A stretch of DNA of 64,000 bases, from NCBI RefSeq assembly GCF_021869535.1, contig NW_026262690.1:67263995-67327994 (forward strand), in the 5' to 3' direction. Below are positions 1 to 11,708 of the stretch, piece by piece. The notes beneath the pieces are model-generated. The model searched no databases. It saw only the letters and a list, made by a program, of their open reading frames with translations, and had not been told where the DNA came from. Position numbers and translations under genes: made by a program. Origin of the DNA: Mytilus californianus (Eukaryota > Mollusca > Bivalvia > Mytilida > Mytilidae). Positions within the stretch are counted from its first letter, which is position 1, and the number at the start of each line of letters is the position of its first letter.

Positions 1-847
1 AAGACACTTCCACCAATTGGAAACAGCGACCCCGACATCGTACTATTAGACCTAGCAGCAAAAGTAACAAGACCAACCTCTGGAAAAAAGCCGATATGGA
101 GGGAATCAAGAAAAGTCTTACTGATAACCTCACTGAATTTCAAAACGACATCGACACAATGTGGAATAATTTCAAAAACATCATCAAGAATGTAATGACC
201 ACATATGTACCAACAAAACAGACTCAGGAGAGATACAGTCACCCTTGGATGAATGCACAGCTACAGCGAGCAAACACCAAGGTTAAAAGAACCAAAAACA
301 CTAAAGATTGGAAACGATACAAATTCCTCAAGACAAAGTTACAGAAAGAATCCAGGGTTGCTCATGGAAAATACATGGAAGATATCATCAGCACAGAGCA
401 CAAGGAGCAGCCAAAACGCTTCTTGTCCTACATCAAGAGCAGGAAGTAAGAATCAACAGGCATTGTAACCCTAAAAGTCAAAGATGGCCTTCTCAACATC
501 GACACACAAACAAAAGCTTCAATATTAAACCATCAATTTCAATCGGTCTACACAAAAGAGGACATGCATAACATACCACACATGAGACCAAGTCCATTTC
601 CAACTATGGACAATATCACAGTCAGACAGGCCTGAGTTTACAAGCTACTCCGTGGACTAAGACCGTTCAAAACCACTGGGCCTGATGAATTTCTAGCTTA
701 TATACTTAAAAAAGCAGCGGAACATATATCACCATACCTGACTACTAGTATGCTTTACCAGAAATCTTTGGAAATCTTTAAACTTACTGTTGGAACAAAT
801 TGTTCACAGCACCATATGGATCACTTTGACCATCACCTGATCCTATG
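1..847 (+). pseudogene. Non-LTR retrotransposon (LINE), 5' fragment of an interrupted copy
   Basis: Frame 96-449 encodes a basic, helical segment with the look of the linker between endonuclease and reverse transcriptase in jockey/CR1-like LINEs (motif HPWMNAQLQRAN near residue 50). After 450 the reading frame is broken, but fragments of the N-terminal RT region can be read near 640-760 (LRPFKTTGPDEF-like). The copy stops at 847, where a BEL/Pao element is inserted, and resumes at 5722. It is a dead relic. The LINE clade is not certain. Confidence 0.75.
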
Positions 848-1041
848 TGTTAAGAATTGCGCTAACGTTAAACGTACCCTTTTGCGGTGCGGCCGCTATC
901 TTTGTGACGTCGCGTTATTGTGATGTACGATTATGTTTATTTGAATAGAAAGTTGTAATGGCAGACGTATTTATATCTATAACGCCTTAGTCAAGCTTAC
1001 GATCACGATTAATAATACACAACGCAATCCATTAAACTACA
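848..1041 (+). repeat. 5' LTR of the BEL/Pao element
   Basis: 194 bp, TG...CA, nearly identical to 5523-5716. It contains the unusual GC-rich stretch TGCGGTGCGGCCGC. The sequence just inside (TTGGTGCCGTTAC) is in the position of the primer binding site. Confidence 0.92.
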
Positions 1042-1065
1042 TTGGTGCCGTTACAAACGGAGAGA

Positions 1066-1698
1066 ATGGACATCAGTCGATTTAAATCTTTGAGAGCGGG
1101 GAACAGAGCAGCGGTGACAAAAGTTTTTAAAAAACTGGAGGAAGCCATCGGAGATTCGCAAATAGACACGGAGGAAGTATCAACATTGCTCGACACAGTT
1201 GAGAAGAAAAAGAAGACGTTAGCCACAATAGACGAACAGATACTTAATACAGTCGAATCCGAGGATATTACTGATGAAATACTAGAAACAGATGAGTATT
1301 ATCTAGAATTAGAATTTTTTAAAATTCAAAAATTCAAAAAGTTCTTGAAACCCGTAGCACAAACCACATCTTCAATACTAGATTCCAACACCCCAGAGTT
1401 TGTTCCGTATTCAAACCCATTTACACATGCAAGTCAGCAATCATCACAATCAAGTTCGACCTCAAGTAACAACCATCGCCTACCAAAGTTATCGATTTCC
1501 AATTTTAACGGAGATATTTTACAATGGCAATATTTCTGGGATTCATACGAAACCACGATACATCACAATCACACTTTAAGGCACGTTCAGAAATTTTTGT
1601 ACTTGAAGTCTTTGCTACAATTTGATGCTGCAAACGTAATTGCAGGATTAACCATGACAAATCCAAACTATCACAAATTTAAGCAATTGAATAATTGA
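1066..1698 (+). pseudogene. BEL/Pao gag N-terminal part (DUF1759-like)
   Basis: The first ATG after the LTR (1066) opens a frame of about 210 residues. Its N-terminal half is charged and helical; near the C-terminus it has the pattern FNGDILQWQYFWDSYE followed by a KFLYLKSLL segment, typical of the DUF1759 region of Pao gag proteins, which forms the particle. The frame ends at a stop at 1696-1698, well short of a full gag-pol, and homologous sequence continues downstream in other frames, so this copy is broken. Confidence 0.8.
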
Positions 1699-2079
1699 TA
1701 AATTGCTATGGCCAACCACACAAAATCATTAATGCATATATGAGAGCACTACTTGATATACCTGCACCTAGTGATAATTTTAAAAAGTTTGAGAACATTT
1801 CACGATAAATCAGAAGCATACATACGGGGACTAGAGTCTCTCGGACAATGTCAGGAAATGTACGGATCGCTATTGATTCCAGTGATTCTCGGGAGGTAAC
1901 CGCATGAAGTACGGAAAAATATTACACGCGAAAACGGGAGCGACCGTTGGAATATTCAATCGCTTAGAAACGCAATAGTTTAAGAGATTTCTATTCAAGA
2001 GTCCGGATAATCGGATTATACACAAAAGTATTCAACCGCTACCCCTAGCGCAAATTTCATAACAGGCATTAAACGAGTA

Positions 2080-2832
2080 AATACAGATAAAACCCGTCCG
2101 ATATACACAACAGACAAATCATTAACCTCGAATCGGAAGAAACAGTGCACAAATTGTGACGGAAACCACTGGCCAAACGCATGTAAAGAGGTCATAAATC
2201 ACGATGAAAGAGTAGCCATTATAAAAGAAAAGAGGTAATTATGCTTTAATTGTTTAGGTAAGTACAAATTAAGTAGCCGATTGTAAATCTAAGAATACAT
2301 GTAAGTGTTGCCACCGGAAGCATCACTCTTCATTATGCAAAAAGAAATCGTACTCAAATAAACATCCTTGGCTATTGAAGTTGAACAACCGCAAAATAAA
2401 ATAGACACAGAAACTTCTATGTTTTATACCGCCAGCGAAGAAAGGTCCACTTTTATTGAAAACCGCATTCAGTCCAGTCGTTCACCATAATACATGTATA
2501 GATGCAAACATACTCTTTGACGAGGGAGCTCAACGCTCATTTATAACCGAACTAGCAGCTAAATTGGACATTAAAAAAGAGGGATCCGAAACTTTGAGTA
2601 TATAGCTACATTTGGAAGCAATACAAAAAAGGTGAGAAATCTTGACAAAACAACAATTAATCTAAAGTCTAAAGAAGGAGCATTAATTCCTATTAAAGTT
2701 TTAATTGTACCAACCATTGCTTCACCACTTCAAAGTCACAACATAAGAATGACGCAGAATTTTCCATATTTACGTGGTCTACAATTAGCACACCCAGTCA
2801 TGGAAGGAGATCAATTTGAGATATCGTTATAA
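2080..2832 (+). pseudogene. BEL/Pao zinc knuckle and aspartic protease remnant
   Basis: Around 2145-2190 a CxxC...H....C zinc knuckle can be read (CTNCDGNHWPNACKE), as expected at the end of gag. Around 2505-2580 the peptide FDEGAQRSFITELAAKL carries the LxDEGSQxSFI-type signature of Pao proteases (DUF1758). The frame 2632-2832 continues downstream of the protease. Frameshifts separate the pieces. The expected RT palm with its YxDD motif does not follow; sequence jumps to the post-RT domain near 2880. Confidence 0.75.
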
Positions 2833-2861
2833 TTAAAATCGTCGCTGGACGAGACAAGATC

Positions 2862-4040
2862 GGCGACAATGACGCCATTGTCAAAATTCTAGGCATGAGA
2901 TGGGATAGGGAATCCGACGATCTGAGATTTCAACAGATTGATTTTATGGAAAAGGATAAAATGGTAACAAAGCGTGAGGTTTTGCGCACATCGTCTAGAA
3001 TTTTCGACCCCCTAGTATTAATCACACCAATGACGGTGAGAGCTAATCTATTTATGCAGACTCTATGGAAGGCAAAGTTGGATTGGGATGAATGTTTGTC
3101 TGACGAATTGAGAAGTAAATGGCAGGTAATCGCTTTGGATATCGAGGAGGCTACCAAAATAGTATTTCCACGAAAGGAGTTAGTAACGAGAAAACGTCGA
3201 TACATATTTTCACAGACGCCAGTCAGTTCGGACGCATGAAATTATTAAACGTGTTGTTTTCAATTTTTTAGCATACGGAGCTTGTGCTCACTTAGTTACA
3301 GCAAGTTCATCGGTCATCGTCATGGCTAAAAACAGAGTAGCACCCGTAAAACAGATTTCACTACCACGTTTAGAACTATGGGCGCGCTTATCGGAGCCAG
3401 ATTAGCCAAGCATCTCCTTAAAATCATAACAACAGAACATGTGTATATGTGGAACGCTAGTCAAATTGTTTTGAGTTGGATTAAATCTCCAAAAGACTTG
3501 AAACAGTTCGTAGCAAATCGACTTAACGAAATAAGAAAAAAATTAATAGAGAATGCTGAATGGAATTACTGCCCAACAGATGACAATCTAGCTGATTACT
3601 TAACTCGCGGAATTTACGCTAAACATCTTAATCACAACAAATTGTGGATGAACGGTCCACAATGGATTTTAAACCTTGCAAATTGGCCGACATGGACGAG
3701 GAAAATAGAAGACTGCAACACGATGGTAACTGTTAGCGATGACTATACAGACGATGAAAGTATAAATGCTTCAACACAAACAATTCCATGTATAGACGTA
3801 CAACGATACAGATCTTTAGAAATAGCAATTAGAGTAACAGCATACGTCTTGCGTTTTATACAGAACCTACGGAATTCAAAAGATAAACGGCAAATAGGAT
3901 TTATCAGTGGTGAGGAGCGATATAAAGCATTACAAGTTTTCATAGGAGCAGTACAACAGGAAACATTTAAGGATGAAATTGATAGCTTGTATTCATCTTC
4001 ACAGAAAAAAGTGCCACTTGTTCGACAACTTAAATTATAG
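2862..4040 (+). pseudogene. BEL/Pao post-RT connection and RNase H region
   Basis: Reading from about 2880, LGMRW.....D followed by TKREVLRTSSRIFDPL and then LWKAKLDWDE is the classic signature of the Pao retrotransposon peptidase/RNase H connection family. RNase H-like sequence follows, with a frame break near 3240, including WIKSPKDLKQFVANRLNEIR and the DNLADYLTRG motif near 3570-3610. The order matches other BEL/Pao polyproteins. The coding sequence is interrupted and cannot give a working enzyme. Confidence 0.85.
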
Positions 4041-5270
4041 ACAGACAAAAATGGACTACTACGATGTACCGGGAGAATACAAAATGCACCACTGGAGGAG
4101 AGTACAAAATATCCGTTGTTATTGCCAACACATCATAGTTTTACGTCCTTAATCGTAATGGATGCGCTCACCAAGACTTTACATGCCGGACTTAACAGTA
4201 CAATTGCTTATATTCAACAGAAATATTGGATACCCAGAATAAGGCAGTGCGTAAAATCACTAATTCGTAAATGCGTTCAATGCATTAAAATATCAGGAAT
4301 GCCTTACAGCGCACCCGATCCGCCACCGCTACCTAAAGACCGAGTCAACTACGATTATCCTTTTTCAGTAACCGGCGTTGATTTTACAGGAGCTTTGTAC
4401 ACGAAAGGAAAACAAAACGAATTAAACAAAACATATATTTGTTTATTCACATGCGCCGCTACACGAGCTATACACTTGGAGATTTAACCGAGGAGTCTTT
4501 TATACTTGCATTCAAAAGATTTGTTGCCAGAAGATCTATACCAAGGATTATGTTGTCCGATAATGCAACAACCTTCAAGACAGCCGCCGAAAAGATAACA
4601 AGATCAAACCAAGACAACCGTATACAAGAAAAACTTACCGATCAAGGAACTGAATGGAAATTCATACCCAACAGAGCACCGTGGTTTGGAGGCTTCTGGA
4701 AACGCCTTATTGGACTCACGAAAAAGTCAATTAAAGCAATACTAGGAAAGTCATGTGTCACTACGGAAATGTTAATTACAATTGTAATCGAAATCGAGGA
4801 ACTCTAAACAATCGTCCGATAACTTACATTTCTACTGACATTAAAGATCCCGAACCGCTGACGCCAGCGCACCTGTTATATGGTCGCCGACTTGACACCC
4901 GATCGGAACAGAATATTGACAGTGTTACATCTGAAGATTTGCACGTGAAACTGAATAAAAATTTACAGAGACAAAACGAACTAATCAACCACTTTCGACC
5001 AAGATGGAAACACGAATATCTGACGTCACTCCGTGAATTCCACCGTACATCTGGAAGAAACGAACAAACAATACAAATAGGAGACATTGTACAAGTACAC
5101 AATGATACAAATCGTATAATGTGGAAATAAGCAGTTATACAAGATTTAGTTCGTGGAAAAGATGGACTCATTCGATCCGCTGTTATCAAGACCGACACTG
5201 GAAATACCAACCGTCCAATTATGAAGCTCTATCCGTTGGAAATACGCAGTACAAATGGTGACAGTGAATG
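4041..5270 (+). pseudogene. BEL/Pao integrase and C-terminal DUF5641 region
   Basis: An H2C2 zinc finger (H-x-G...KYWIPRIRQ...CVQCIK) at 4116-4300 precedes an integrase core: VTGVDFTGALY gives the first Asp, LSDNATTF the second. The block that normally reads PWxGGxWERL is PWFGGFWKRL here, so the third catalytic acid appears replaced by Lys. The DUF5641 tail follows (RPRWKHEYLTSL, then GDIVQV, then LYPLE), broken by a stop at 5128-5130. There are frame changes near 4480 and 4780. Confidence 0.87.
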
Positions 5271-5522
5271 AACTTTTCTGCCCAGGAGAAATTAGTTTAT
5301 GTATAGACTGTTCTATTAACTACGGTTATTAGATAGACTTGTAAAAGTGTTAAATTATACAAACGTGAACAGTGAAGTTTAAAAAAAAATATTGAGAGAC
5401 TTTAACTATGATTTTATTTCATTTTGTTACGCAATTGATTAGAAACATTTAATTTTAAACTTAAGTATTTTTCATATTGTATTGCACATTTGAGTTAAAT
5501 ATCATTTTCCGCGGCCCCAGAA
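5271..5522 (+). other. BEL/Pao 3' non-coding leader to the LTR
   Basis: About 250 AT-rich bases between the end of the integrase frame and the 3' LTR. No open frame. The last bases before the LTR (CGCGGCCCCAGAA) occupy the polypurine tract position but are not purine-rich throughout. Confidence 0.5.
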
Positions 5523-5716
5523 TGTTAAGAATTGCGCTAATGTTAAACGTACCCGTTTGCGGTGCGGCCGCTATCTTTGTGACGTCGCGTTATTGTGATG
5601 TACGATTATGTTTATTTGAATAGAAAGTTGTAATGGCAGACGTATTTATATCTATAACGCCTTAGTCAAGCTTACGATCACGATTAACAATACACAACGC
5701 AATCCATTTAACTACA
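5523..5716 (+). repeat. 3' LTR of the BEL/Pao element
   Basis: 194 bp, the same length as the 5' LTR, with about four substitutions. It is followed directly by the second copy of the target duplication CTATG. Confidence 0.92.
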
Positions 5717-5721
5717 CTATG

Positions 5722-6499
5722 TGACCATCAACACGGGTTCAGAGCAAAAAGATCTTGCGAAACCAAACTCCTGATAACCCTAGATGAAATTGGCAAGAAC
5801 TTAGACCAAGGAGAACAGACGGACATCATCATGCTAGATTTCTCCAAAGCGTTTGACAAAGTGACCCACAAGAGACTCCTCCAAAAAATGGACCATTACG
5901 GAGTACAAGGATTAACCCTCCAGTGGATACAATACTTCCTGAGCAAGAGAACCCAATCTGCATTGCTTGAAGGGCATAAATCCGACCCCCTAGACGTAAT
6001 CTCAGGGGTGCCACAGGGGACAGTCATTGGACCACTCTTATTCCTGGCCTGCATAAACGACCTGCCACAATCTACAACTTCTGAGGCATGGTTATTCACA
6101 GACGACTGCTTAGTTTATAGGACGATCAAGAACAACAATGACAGTCAGACACTACAAGACGACCTAAACAAACTCCAAGAGTGGGAGTCACGATGGCAGA
6201 TTAATTTCCATCCCGAAAAGTGCATAGTGATACGGATTACCAACAAGAGAAATCCACTGATTAAGAACTACCAACTACATGGTCACACCTTAGATGTAGT
6301 TGAGCATGGGAAATACTCAGGAGTCACCATTAATCACAACCTATAGTGAAACGCACATCAACCAGACGGTAGGTAAGGCATCAAGGACACTAGGTTTCCT
6401 GAGAAGGAACCTAGGGCGGTGTAAACCTGAAGTCAAAGCCAATGCCTATATCACCATGGTTAGACCAACTCTTGAATATGCTTCCACTGTATGGGACCC
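5722..6499 (+). pseudogene. LINE reverse transcriptase, middle fragment
   Basis: This continues the LINE interrupted at 847. The frame from 5831 reads MLDFSKAFDKVTHKRLL (RT motif with catalytic Asp), then SGVPQGTVIGPLLF and LFTDDCLVY (the YADD box, here FTDD), then the GKYSGVTINHNL thumb motif. A stop follows and the frame shifts to 6300-6499 (ASRTLGFLRRNL, then YASTVWDP). These are standard motifs of jockey/CR1-like reverse transcriptases. A hAT element interrupts the WDP codons at 6499/6500, and the copy resumes at 8489. Confidence 0.88.
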
Positions 6500-7413
6500 A
6501 GGCGCGTAGCTACGTTTACGTCAAAACGCCCGGGCATACACATGAATTTTGAAAAAAAATATTTAAATCTAAATAAATTAAAAGAATTGGTTAAAAGCAC
6601 ATTAGGCTTGTAATACTTTCTTCAATGACGACATTAACTTTATGAATCAAATGATATGATATTACATATTTGTTCATTTTCTGTCAAAGTCTGAATCTAC
6701 TGTGAATTCTACTCAATTTCCTATTGTTCAAAGCAATTTATTATATATAAAATCTTGTTAACAATGAAAGTGGTGGTGTCTGATAGTCTGAAGTCAAGGA
6801 GACAGCATTAAGGATTTAACTAGGCAAAACGTTTATTGTACTATTTTTGCCAAACGACATGTGATATGAAAATAAAATAATTTCGAATTTTGTCTCCTGT
6901 AAATGACTGGTCAAACTTGTCACATGTAAAACAACACCTACAAGATGATTCTTCTCACCATGATTGTGTAAAATTGGGACAAGACTTTTTGGGTGTTGCA
7001 AATTCAATATCCAAGTCAATAGCTTCTCAAGTTCTTCACTGTCATCCTTTCATCATGAGATTCTAACAAAAAACCGACATATACTTTCAAAAATAGTTGA
7101 TGTAATCATCCTTTGTGAAAAACAGAACATACCACTTCGTGGCCATACTGAAGGAAAAAAGTAACTTTATGGCAACACTTTTAAAGACAATTGCAAATTC
7201 GGATGACGTCTTTGCTATGCATCTTGAGACTGTCACTTTGGTCAAATACACATTCCCAAAAAACCAAAATTAACTCATTGTCATACGTGCAGACCAAATA
7301 TTAGACCAACGTATATAAGGACTCCTGTTGTAGCTCATCCTTTCTTGTTCTACTTGCTGAATACAACAACAGATAAAGCATCTCAAACCCAGCTTTCGGT
7401 TTGTGTTACATTT

Positions 7414-8048
7414 AGGGAGCTATCATTTGATTTTTATGGGGGACTAGGATGAAATTTGGAAAAAAAAGGCAGGACAGGAGTTTTGAGTAAAAAAAAGGCA
7501 GAATGGGCAACTTGGCAAAAAAAAAGGCAGGATGACAATTTATGTAAAAAAAAGTCAGGATAAACTAATGTTACACTATTGTTTCAGAAAAAAGGGTGAA
7601 GGTTTGGTACCATTAAAACGTTTAAACCCGCTGCATTTGTTTGCACCTGTCCTAAGTCAGGAATCTGATGTTCAGTAGTTGTCGTTTGTTGATGTGGTAC
7701 ATAAGTGTTTCTCGTTTCTCGTTTTTTATATGGATTAGACCGTTGGTTTTCCCGTTTGAATGGTTTTACATTAGTAATTTTTGGGGCCTTTTATAGCTTA
7801 CTGTTCGATGTGAGCCAAGGCTCCGTGTTGAAGACCGTACTGTGACCTATAATTTTTTACTTTTATAAATGTTGACTTGGATGGAGAGTTGTCTCATTGG
7901 CACTCATACCACATCTTCTTATATCTAATAAAAAAGGGCAGGACCGAACAGAGTGAAAAATAAAAAGGCAGGACAGAGATTACAACTAAAAAAATACAGG
8001 ACAAAGTTTTTCATCCTAGCCCCCCTAAAAATCAAATGGTAGCTCCCT
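7414..8048 (+). mobile_element. MITE with AGGGAGCTACC inverted ends and an A-rich/GGCAGGA array
   Basis: Left end GGGAGCTATCATTTGAT and right end ATCAAATGGTAGCTCCC form long inverted repeats that continue through a GGGG(G)CTAGGATGAAA block. Inside are irregular direct repeats of a run of A followed by GGCAGGA, on both sides of a later insertion at about 7586-7930. A 3-bp TTA flanks both ends. A second, uninterrupted copy lies at 48839-49119. No coding capacity. Confidence 0.82.
7586..7930 (+). repeat. Dispersed repeat R1 nested in the MITE
   Basis: Shares long similarity with 62244-62770, for example CACCTGTCCTAAGTCAGGA and GTTGTCTCATTGGCACTCAT followed by ACCACATCTTCTTAT. It lies between the two halves of the MITE array, which resumes at about 7930. 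Non-coding. Confidence 0.75.
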
Positions 8049-8488
8049 TACGTGAACTATTTTTAGGATTCAATCACGCCAAAGCTTCAACAAAAGAAGC
8101 AATTGCAAATCTGCTACTTGAATTTATGAATCAAAATGGTATTTATCTACAAAAATTGAGAGCACAGGGTTATAATGGTTCTAGCATTACACTGCATATA
8201 CAATGATTTATACAATTTGGGTAACTTTTATTCACAATATCGTTCAAACCTTATCATTTGATTTTTTGATAAATGTACCCATTTCTTTTTTATATTTCTA
8301 TGGAAGCTGAAATACGATATGTGATTTTCACCCCACATCTCCTGTATCTCTTTCTCGATAACGCGTGAGCTTCCGTGGGGGGGGGGGTCTCCCACATGAG
8401 CCCCTTTCAGAGCTACACCCTGGATCCAGACCCCTCGCTGAGGTTCGGGCGTACACTTAAAAAAGGCCTTGCTACGCCACTGGGACCC

Positions 8489-9060
8489 CTACCATAACAA
8501 CCTAGAAAAAGAAATAGAACAAGTGCAGAGGAGAGCAGCTAGGTTCGTGTACAATGAATACCAAGACGTATCCCCAGGTTGTGTCAGCTCTCTAATGGAG
8601 AGACTTAGATGGGAGCCACGTAAAGGTCGCCCCTCCAAAGACCGCCTCATCATGGCCTATAAGATACAAAACAGATTGGTAGACATTGACCCATCTAATT
8701 ATTAAACCCGGAGAGGAGGTCATCGCATACACCAACAGCGTACTCTAAAAGACCAGTACAGATACTCCTTCTTTCCAAGATCAACTAGGGAATGGAACAC
8801 TTTACCGGAAAAAGCAACATCATCAGCTACACTAGAAGAGTTCAAGGCCAGTCTTACCATCCTGCCAGAGGCCTTGACAGGAGCTTCTCACATCTAGAAC
8901 ACCATAGATCCCAGATGTACATAGTTTTAATTTGTAAATAAATATTGTAAATAGCTAATGCTGGATTTGATAATGGAGGAGGAAAGGCCTCATGATTAAA
9001 CAAGCAAGAGTCATTATACACTCAAGAAAAGTCCGACTCTGTATTGAAAGAAGAAGATGA
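8489..9060 (+). pseudogene. LINE 3' fragment (C-terminal domain and 3' UTR)
   Basis: After the hAT insertion the LINE frame continues: NLEKEIEQVQRRAARFV, then SLMERLRWEPR and YKIQNRLVDI up to a stop near 8703; after that stop, RGGHRIHQQRT and FFPRSTREWNTLP can still be read. This is the usual C-terminal region of jockey/CR1-like LINEs. An AT-rich tail follows, and the copy fades out near 9060. Together with 1-847 and 5722-6499 it is one ancient insertion. Confidence 0.83.
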
Positions 9061-9780
9061 AGTCAATAGAAAATGTGCTTATGAGATTATAACCTTTTTT
9101 AGTATGAAACCATAGAATCTTGTGGTCTCTCCAATAACTTTCCAAAAACCCACTTCCAAATGGTTGTTGTCTTGTAATATATACATGGTTGATGGGAGAA
9201 TGATCATGAAATCTTAACTTGACCTTCTTTTAGTCACAGGAAACAACATATCTAAATTTGAAAAGATTTTGTCAAATTGATTTCAAGTTATTGCACGGAA
9301 AACTCTCCAAAACAGAATCACTTTTCGTTACTTTAAGGTCTACAACTCAACGATGATTAAAGCTAAAATCGTGAAAATTGAAGTTGACGTTCATTTAGTC
9401 AGGAAACAACCTTTCTAAATTTGAAAAGATTTCGTCAAATTGTTATCAAGTTATTGCACGGAAATATCAAATTGTTTTCAAGTCATTGCACGGAAACGCT
9501 CCAAGTACCACTTTTCATTACTAAAATGTTTACAACTATGAAAGCTAAAATTGTGAAAATTGAATTTCATTTAGTCACAGGAAACAACATATCTAAATTT
9601 GAAAAGATTTCGTCAAAAGCATTTCCAAGTTATTGCATGGACAATGCTCTAAGTATCACTTTTCGCTACTTAAAGGTCTACAACCTAACAACGATAAATA
9701 CTAAAAAGCTAAGCAACTCTTATAAACTGGACGTTTTAGAGCTTGACATATTGCTAAGACACCTGTGACACCTGTTTATT
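9061..9780. repeat. Degenerate tandem repeats (about 130-190 bp units)
   Basis: At least three diverged copies of a block holding AGGAAACAACATATCTAAAT, then TTGAAAAGATTTCGTCAAA, AAGTTATTGCACGGAAA, CACTTTTCGTTACT and TAAAGGTCTACAACTC. Units start near 9236, 9400 and 9578. An open frame at 9421-9768 follows the repeat and has no recognisable protein character. Probably the core of a decayed hairpin-ended repeat. Confidence 0.6.
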
Positions 9781-11117
9781 GTTGAAGTCTATCTCTAGAT
9801 GTGTTTTGGTTATATTTGTCATTGCATCTGATTATCATACCTGTATATAGATATATATATATGAAAATAATTGTAGGAATAAACTTTATTAATAAAATAT
9901 AACATTTACCAATATAAAACATCATATGAAAATAATGAACTATGAGAAAAACGAAATGTTGAAATATATGAAACTTATAACATTCTATTAAAACTTGTCA
10001 AATAAAACTTAAAACTGTAAATATGTAATGAAGACTTAATAATGCTGCCTTACCAATTCTTCTGCATATATAAATGACAAAATGAGAAACAGTTGTACTA
10101 TATCTTTCCTTACAAGTATACTAAGATTATCTTTGGAGAAAACTCAAACAGGTTTCTCTGAAAGAGGCTATATCGGATCTTTTTACCCTTATTAACGACT
10201 GATAAGGACCTACCATATGAAGGAATATTGAAAAAATTTTTAACAGAATACAATGAAAAAGGACCGCCTATAAAGTATTTAGTACTGCTTCACCTAAAAG
10301 TTTAGGGAACACCTCCTATAGGGGTTAATTGTCTATCCCCTCCTTGATAAATTAATTCTGGATAATGTTCAAATTGTAAGATCTGACCCTAACTACATTT
10401 TATTGCATCTTACAAAAATCAAACACATGAATGTATCAATAGTAAAATCTATGATGATGAATGTACAAAAATACACTAAAATATTTTAAATGCCATTTTC
10501 ATCTTGTAAAATAAAGTAAAAAAATATATGGAATTAATTATTGCAAGATCATATTTCACAATATAAATATATCATTCATATTTTTCATCAAAGTCATAAA
10601 AATTTGTAATATGGATACACAAGTATCAAAATAAACACTACACATTCAAGTTTAATGTAAAGCAGTTTTGATAATAAACCATTCCATCAGAATATTTATC
10701 ATGGTTTCTAAAATGCATTCTTACAATTTACAAAGAGCCATCATCCTGGATAATAACACTTGAAAAGTTTCAGGGAAGCAGATATTTTGCAAGTCATCCC
10801 AAAGGGTCCAATTTTTTTTTATAAAGCTATTTGGTCTTTACTAATTATGGGGTATCAAGAACCACTTTCATGTCTATCCACTGTACATACTACAATAATA
10901 CATAGCACTTCGACACATATACTAGAATAATTCTTAATCAACGTCTTTAACTATAATAAAAACTTCTTTCACTATAACTTGAATATATCAAAGCAATCTA
11001 TATACACATAATTACTGCTACTACAACTATATATTTAAAAAAGGCAATCAATAGTCTCAAGCATTCACAGTTACTACGTTATTATCCTTTACCAAGATAA
11101 ATCTGGTGTAAATACCA
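9781..11117 (-). other. Probable 3' UTR of the SRA gene
   Basis: AT-rich sequence downstream of the SRA stop codon with no recognisable protein or repeat. On the minus strand AATAAA-type signals occur near 10404-10399 and near 9892-9887; either could end the transcript. The UTR assignment is inferred from position only. Confidence 0.4.
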
Positions 11118-11708
11118 TTAGGCTGCTTCTATTTCATTTACTTCTTCTGTCTGGTTGGATTTACATTCCACAGACTCCTCAGCAACCTTATTTTTGGATT
11201 CTTCCTTTTGAAGTTTTGTGGAATCCTTTGTTTCGATACTTTCCTCCATAGTATTTCCTGTTTTCCTTGTGTCTACATTAGCTCCATCCTCCTTTTCAGC
11301 ATCAGTTATCTCTACATTAGATTCAGTATCCATCAATTCAACTTTTTCCTTCAATTCATCATTTCTTTTCATTGTAGTTATCTTCTTGGATTCATCTTGT
11401 AATAATTCTTTAACATCAGATGCCTCCACACTTGAATCAGTTCTACTTTGATCACATTTTCCATTTGTTTCTTTATCAGTTGTCTTTAGCTCATTAGAAT
11501 TATCTGATGTCTGTTCGGTCTTCTCCTCTTTTTCAGGTGCCTCTGGTTTTTCACCCTTCATCTCCTTCTGAATTTCATCTTTTCCATCTTGTGTTGTAAT
11601 CTCATCGCTCTGAGAAGAAGACTGTGAACTACTGATCTGACTAGCTGTTTCATCAGAATCAAAACCAGAGTCGCTCTTTATTTCCTCTGTCAAACTTTGT
11701 CCATCACC
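11118..11708 (-). CDS. SRA gene exon 9 (terminal, acidic tail)
   Basis: Acceptor TTGCAG before 11708; phase 0; stop TAA at 11120-11118. It encodes 196 residues rich in Glu, Asp, Ser, Thr and Lys ([11 protein letters not shown] near its start), low complexity and probably disordered. No RING or other C-terminal UHRF domain. Confidence 0.85.
   Translation of the reverse strand, partial: GDGQSLTEEIKSDSGFDSDETASQISSSQSSSQSDEITTQDGKDEIQKEMKGEKPEAPEKEEKTEQTSDNSNELKTTDKETNGKCDQSRTDSSVEASDVKELLQDESKKITTMKRNDELKEKVELMDTESNVEITDAEKEDGANVDTRKTGNTMEESIETKDSTKLQKEESKNKVAEESVECKSNQTEEVNEIEAA

Larger units (their letters stand above)
848..5716 (+). mobile_element. BEL/Pao LTR retrotransposon, defective
   Basis: Two 194-bp direct repeats (848-1041 and 5523-5716), each starting TG and ending CA, enclose gag, zinc-knuckle, aspartic protease, RNase H and integrase remnants in BEL/Pao order. 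A 5-bp target duplication CTATG lies at 843-847 and 5717-5721. By eye the LTRs differ at about four positions, so the insertion is fairly recent. The reverse transcriptase core between protease and RNase H is missing, there are several frameshifts, and no envelope gene is seen. It is inserted in a LINE in the same orientation. Confidence 0.93.
6890..8205 (+). pseudogene. hAT transposase remnant (ZMYM1/DUF4371-like), split by a MITE
   Basis: Short plus-strand peptides match the order of the hAT-type DUF4371 transposase: LSKIVDVIILCEKQNIPLRG at about 7079-7138, QTQLSVCVTF at about 7385-7413, and after the MITE a REL-FLGF segment followed by LLLEFMNQNGIYLQKLRAQG at about 8109-8168. In the family the last block is the LRGQGYDGAS motif close to the second catalytic Asp; here it reads GYNGSS, so the Asp is Asn. 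Stops and frameshifts occur throughout. Confidence 0.78.
6500..8480 (+). mobile_element. hAT DNA transposon, decayed
   Basis: It lies between two exact copies of the 8-bp sequence TGGGACCC (6492-6499 and 8481-8488), the target duplication size of hAT elements. The ends are imperfect inverted repeats: AGGCGCGTAGCTACG at the left and, read inward from the right, GTGGCGTAGCAAGG. Remnants of a hAT transposase of the ZMYM1/DUF4371 type lie inside. It sits within a LINE open frame and is itself split by a MITE at 7414-8048. Confidence 0.87.

Noticed and set aside
848-5716. Endogenous retrovirus with an envelope gene
   Set aside because: Domain order and motifs are BEL/Pao; no envelope-like frame exists between integrase and the 3' LTR.
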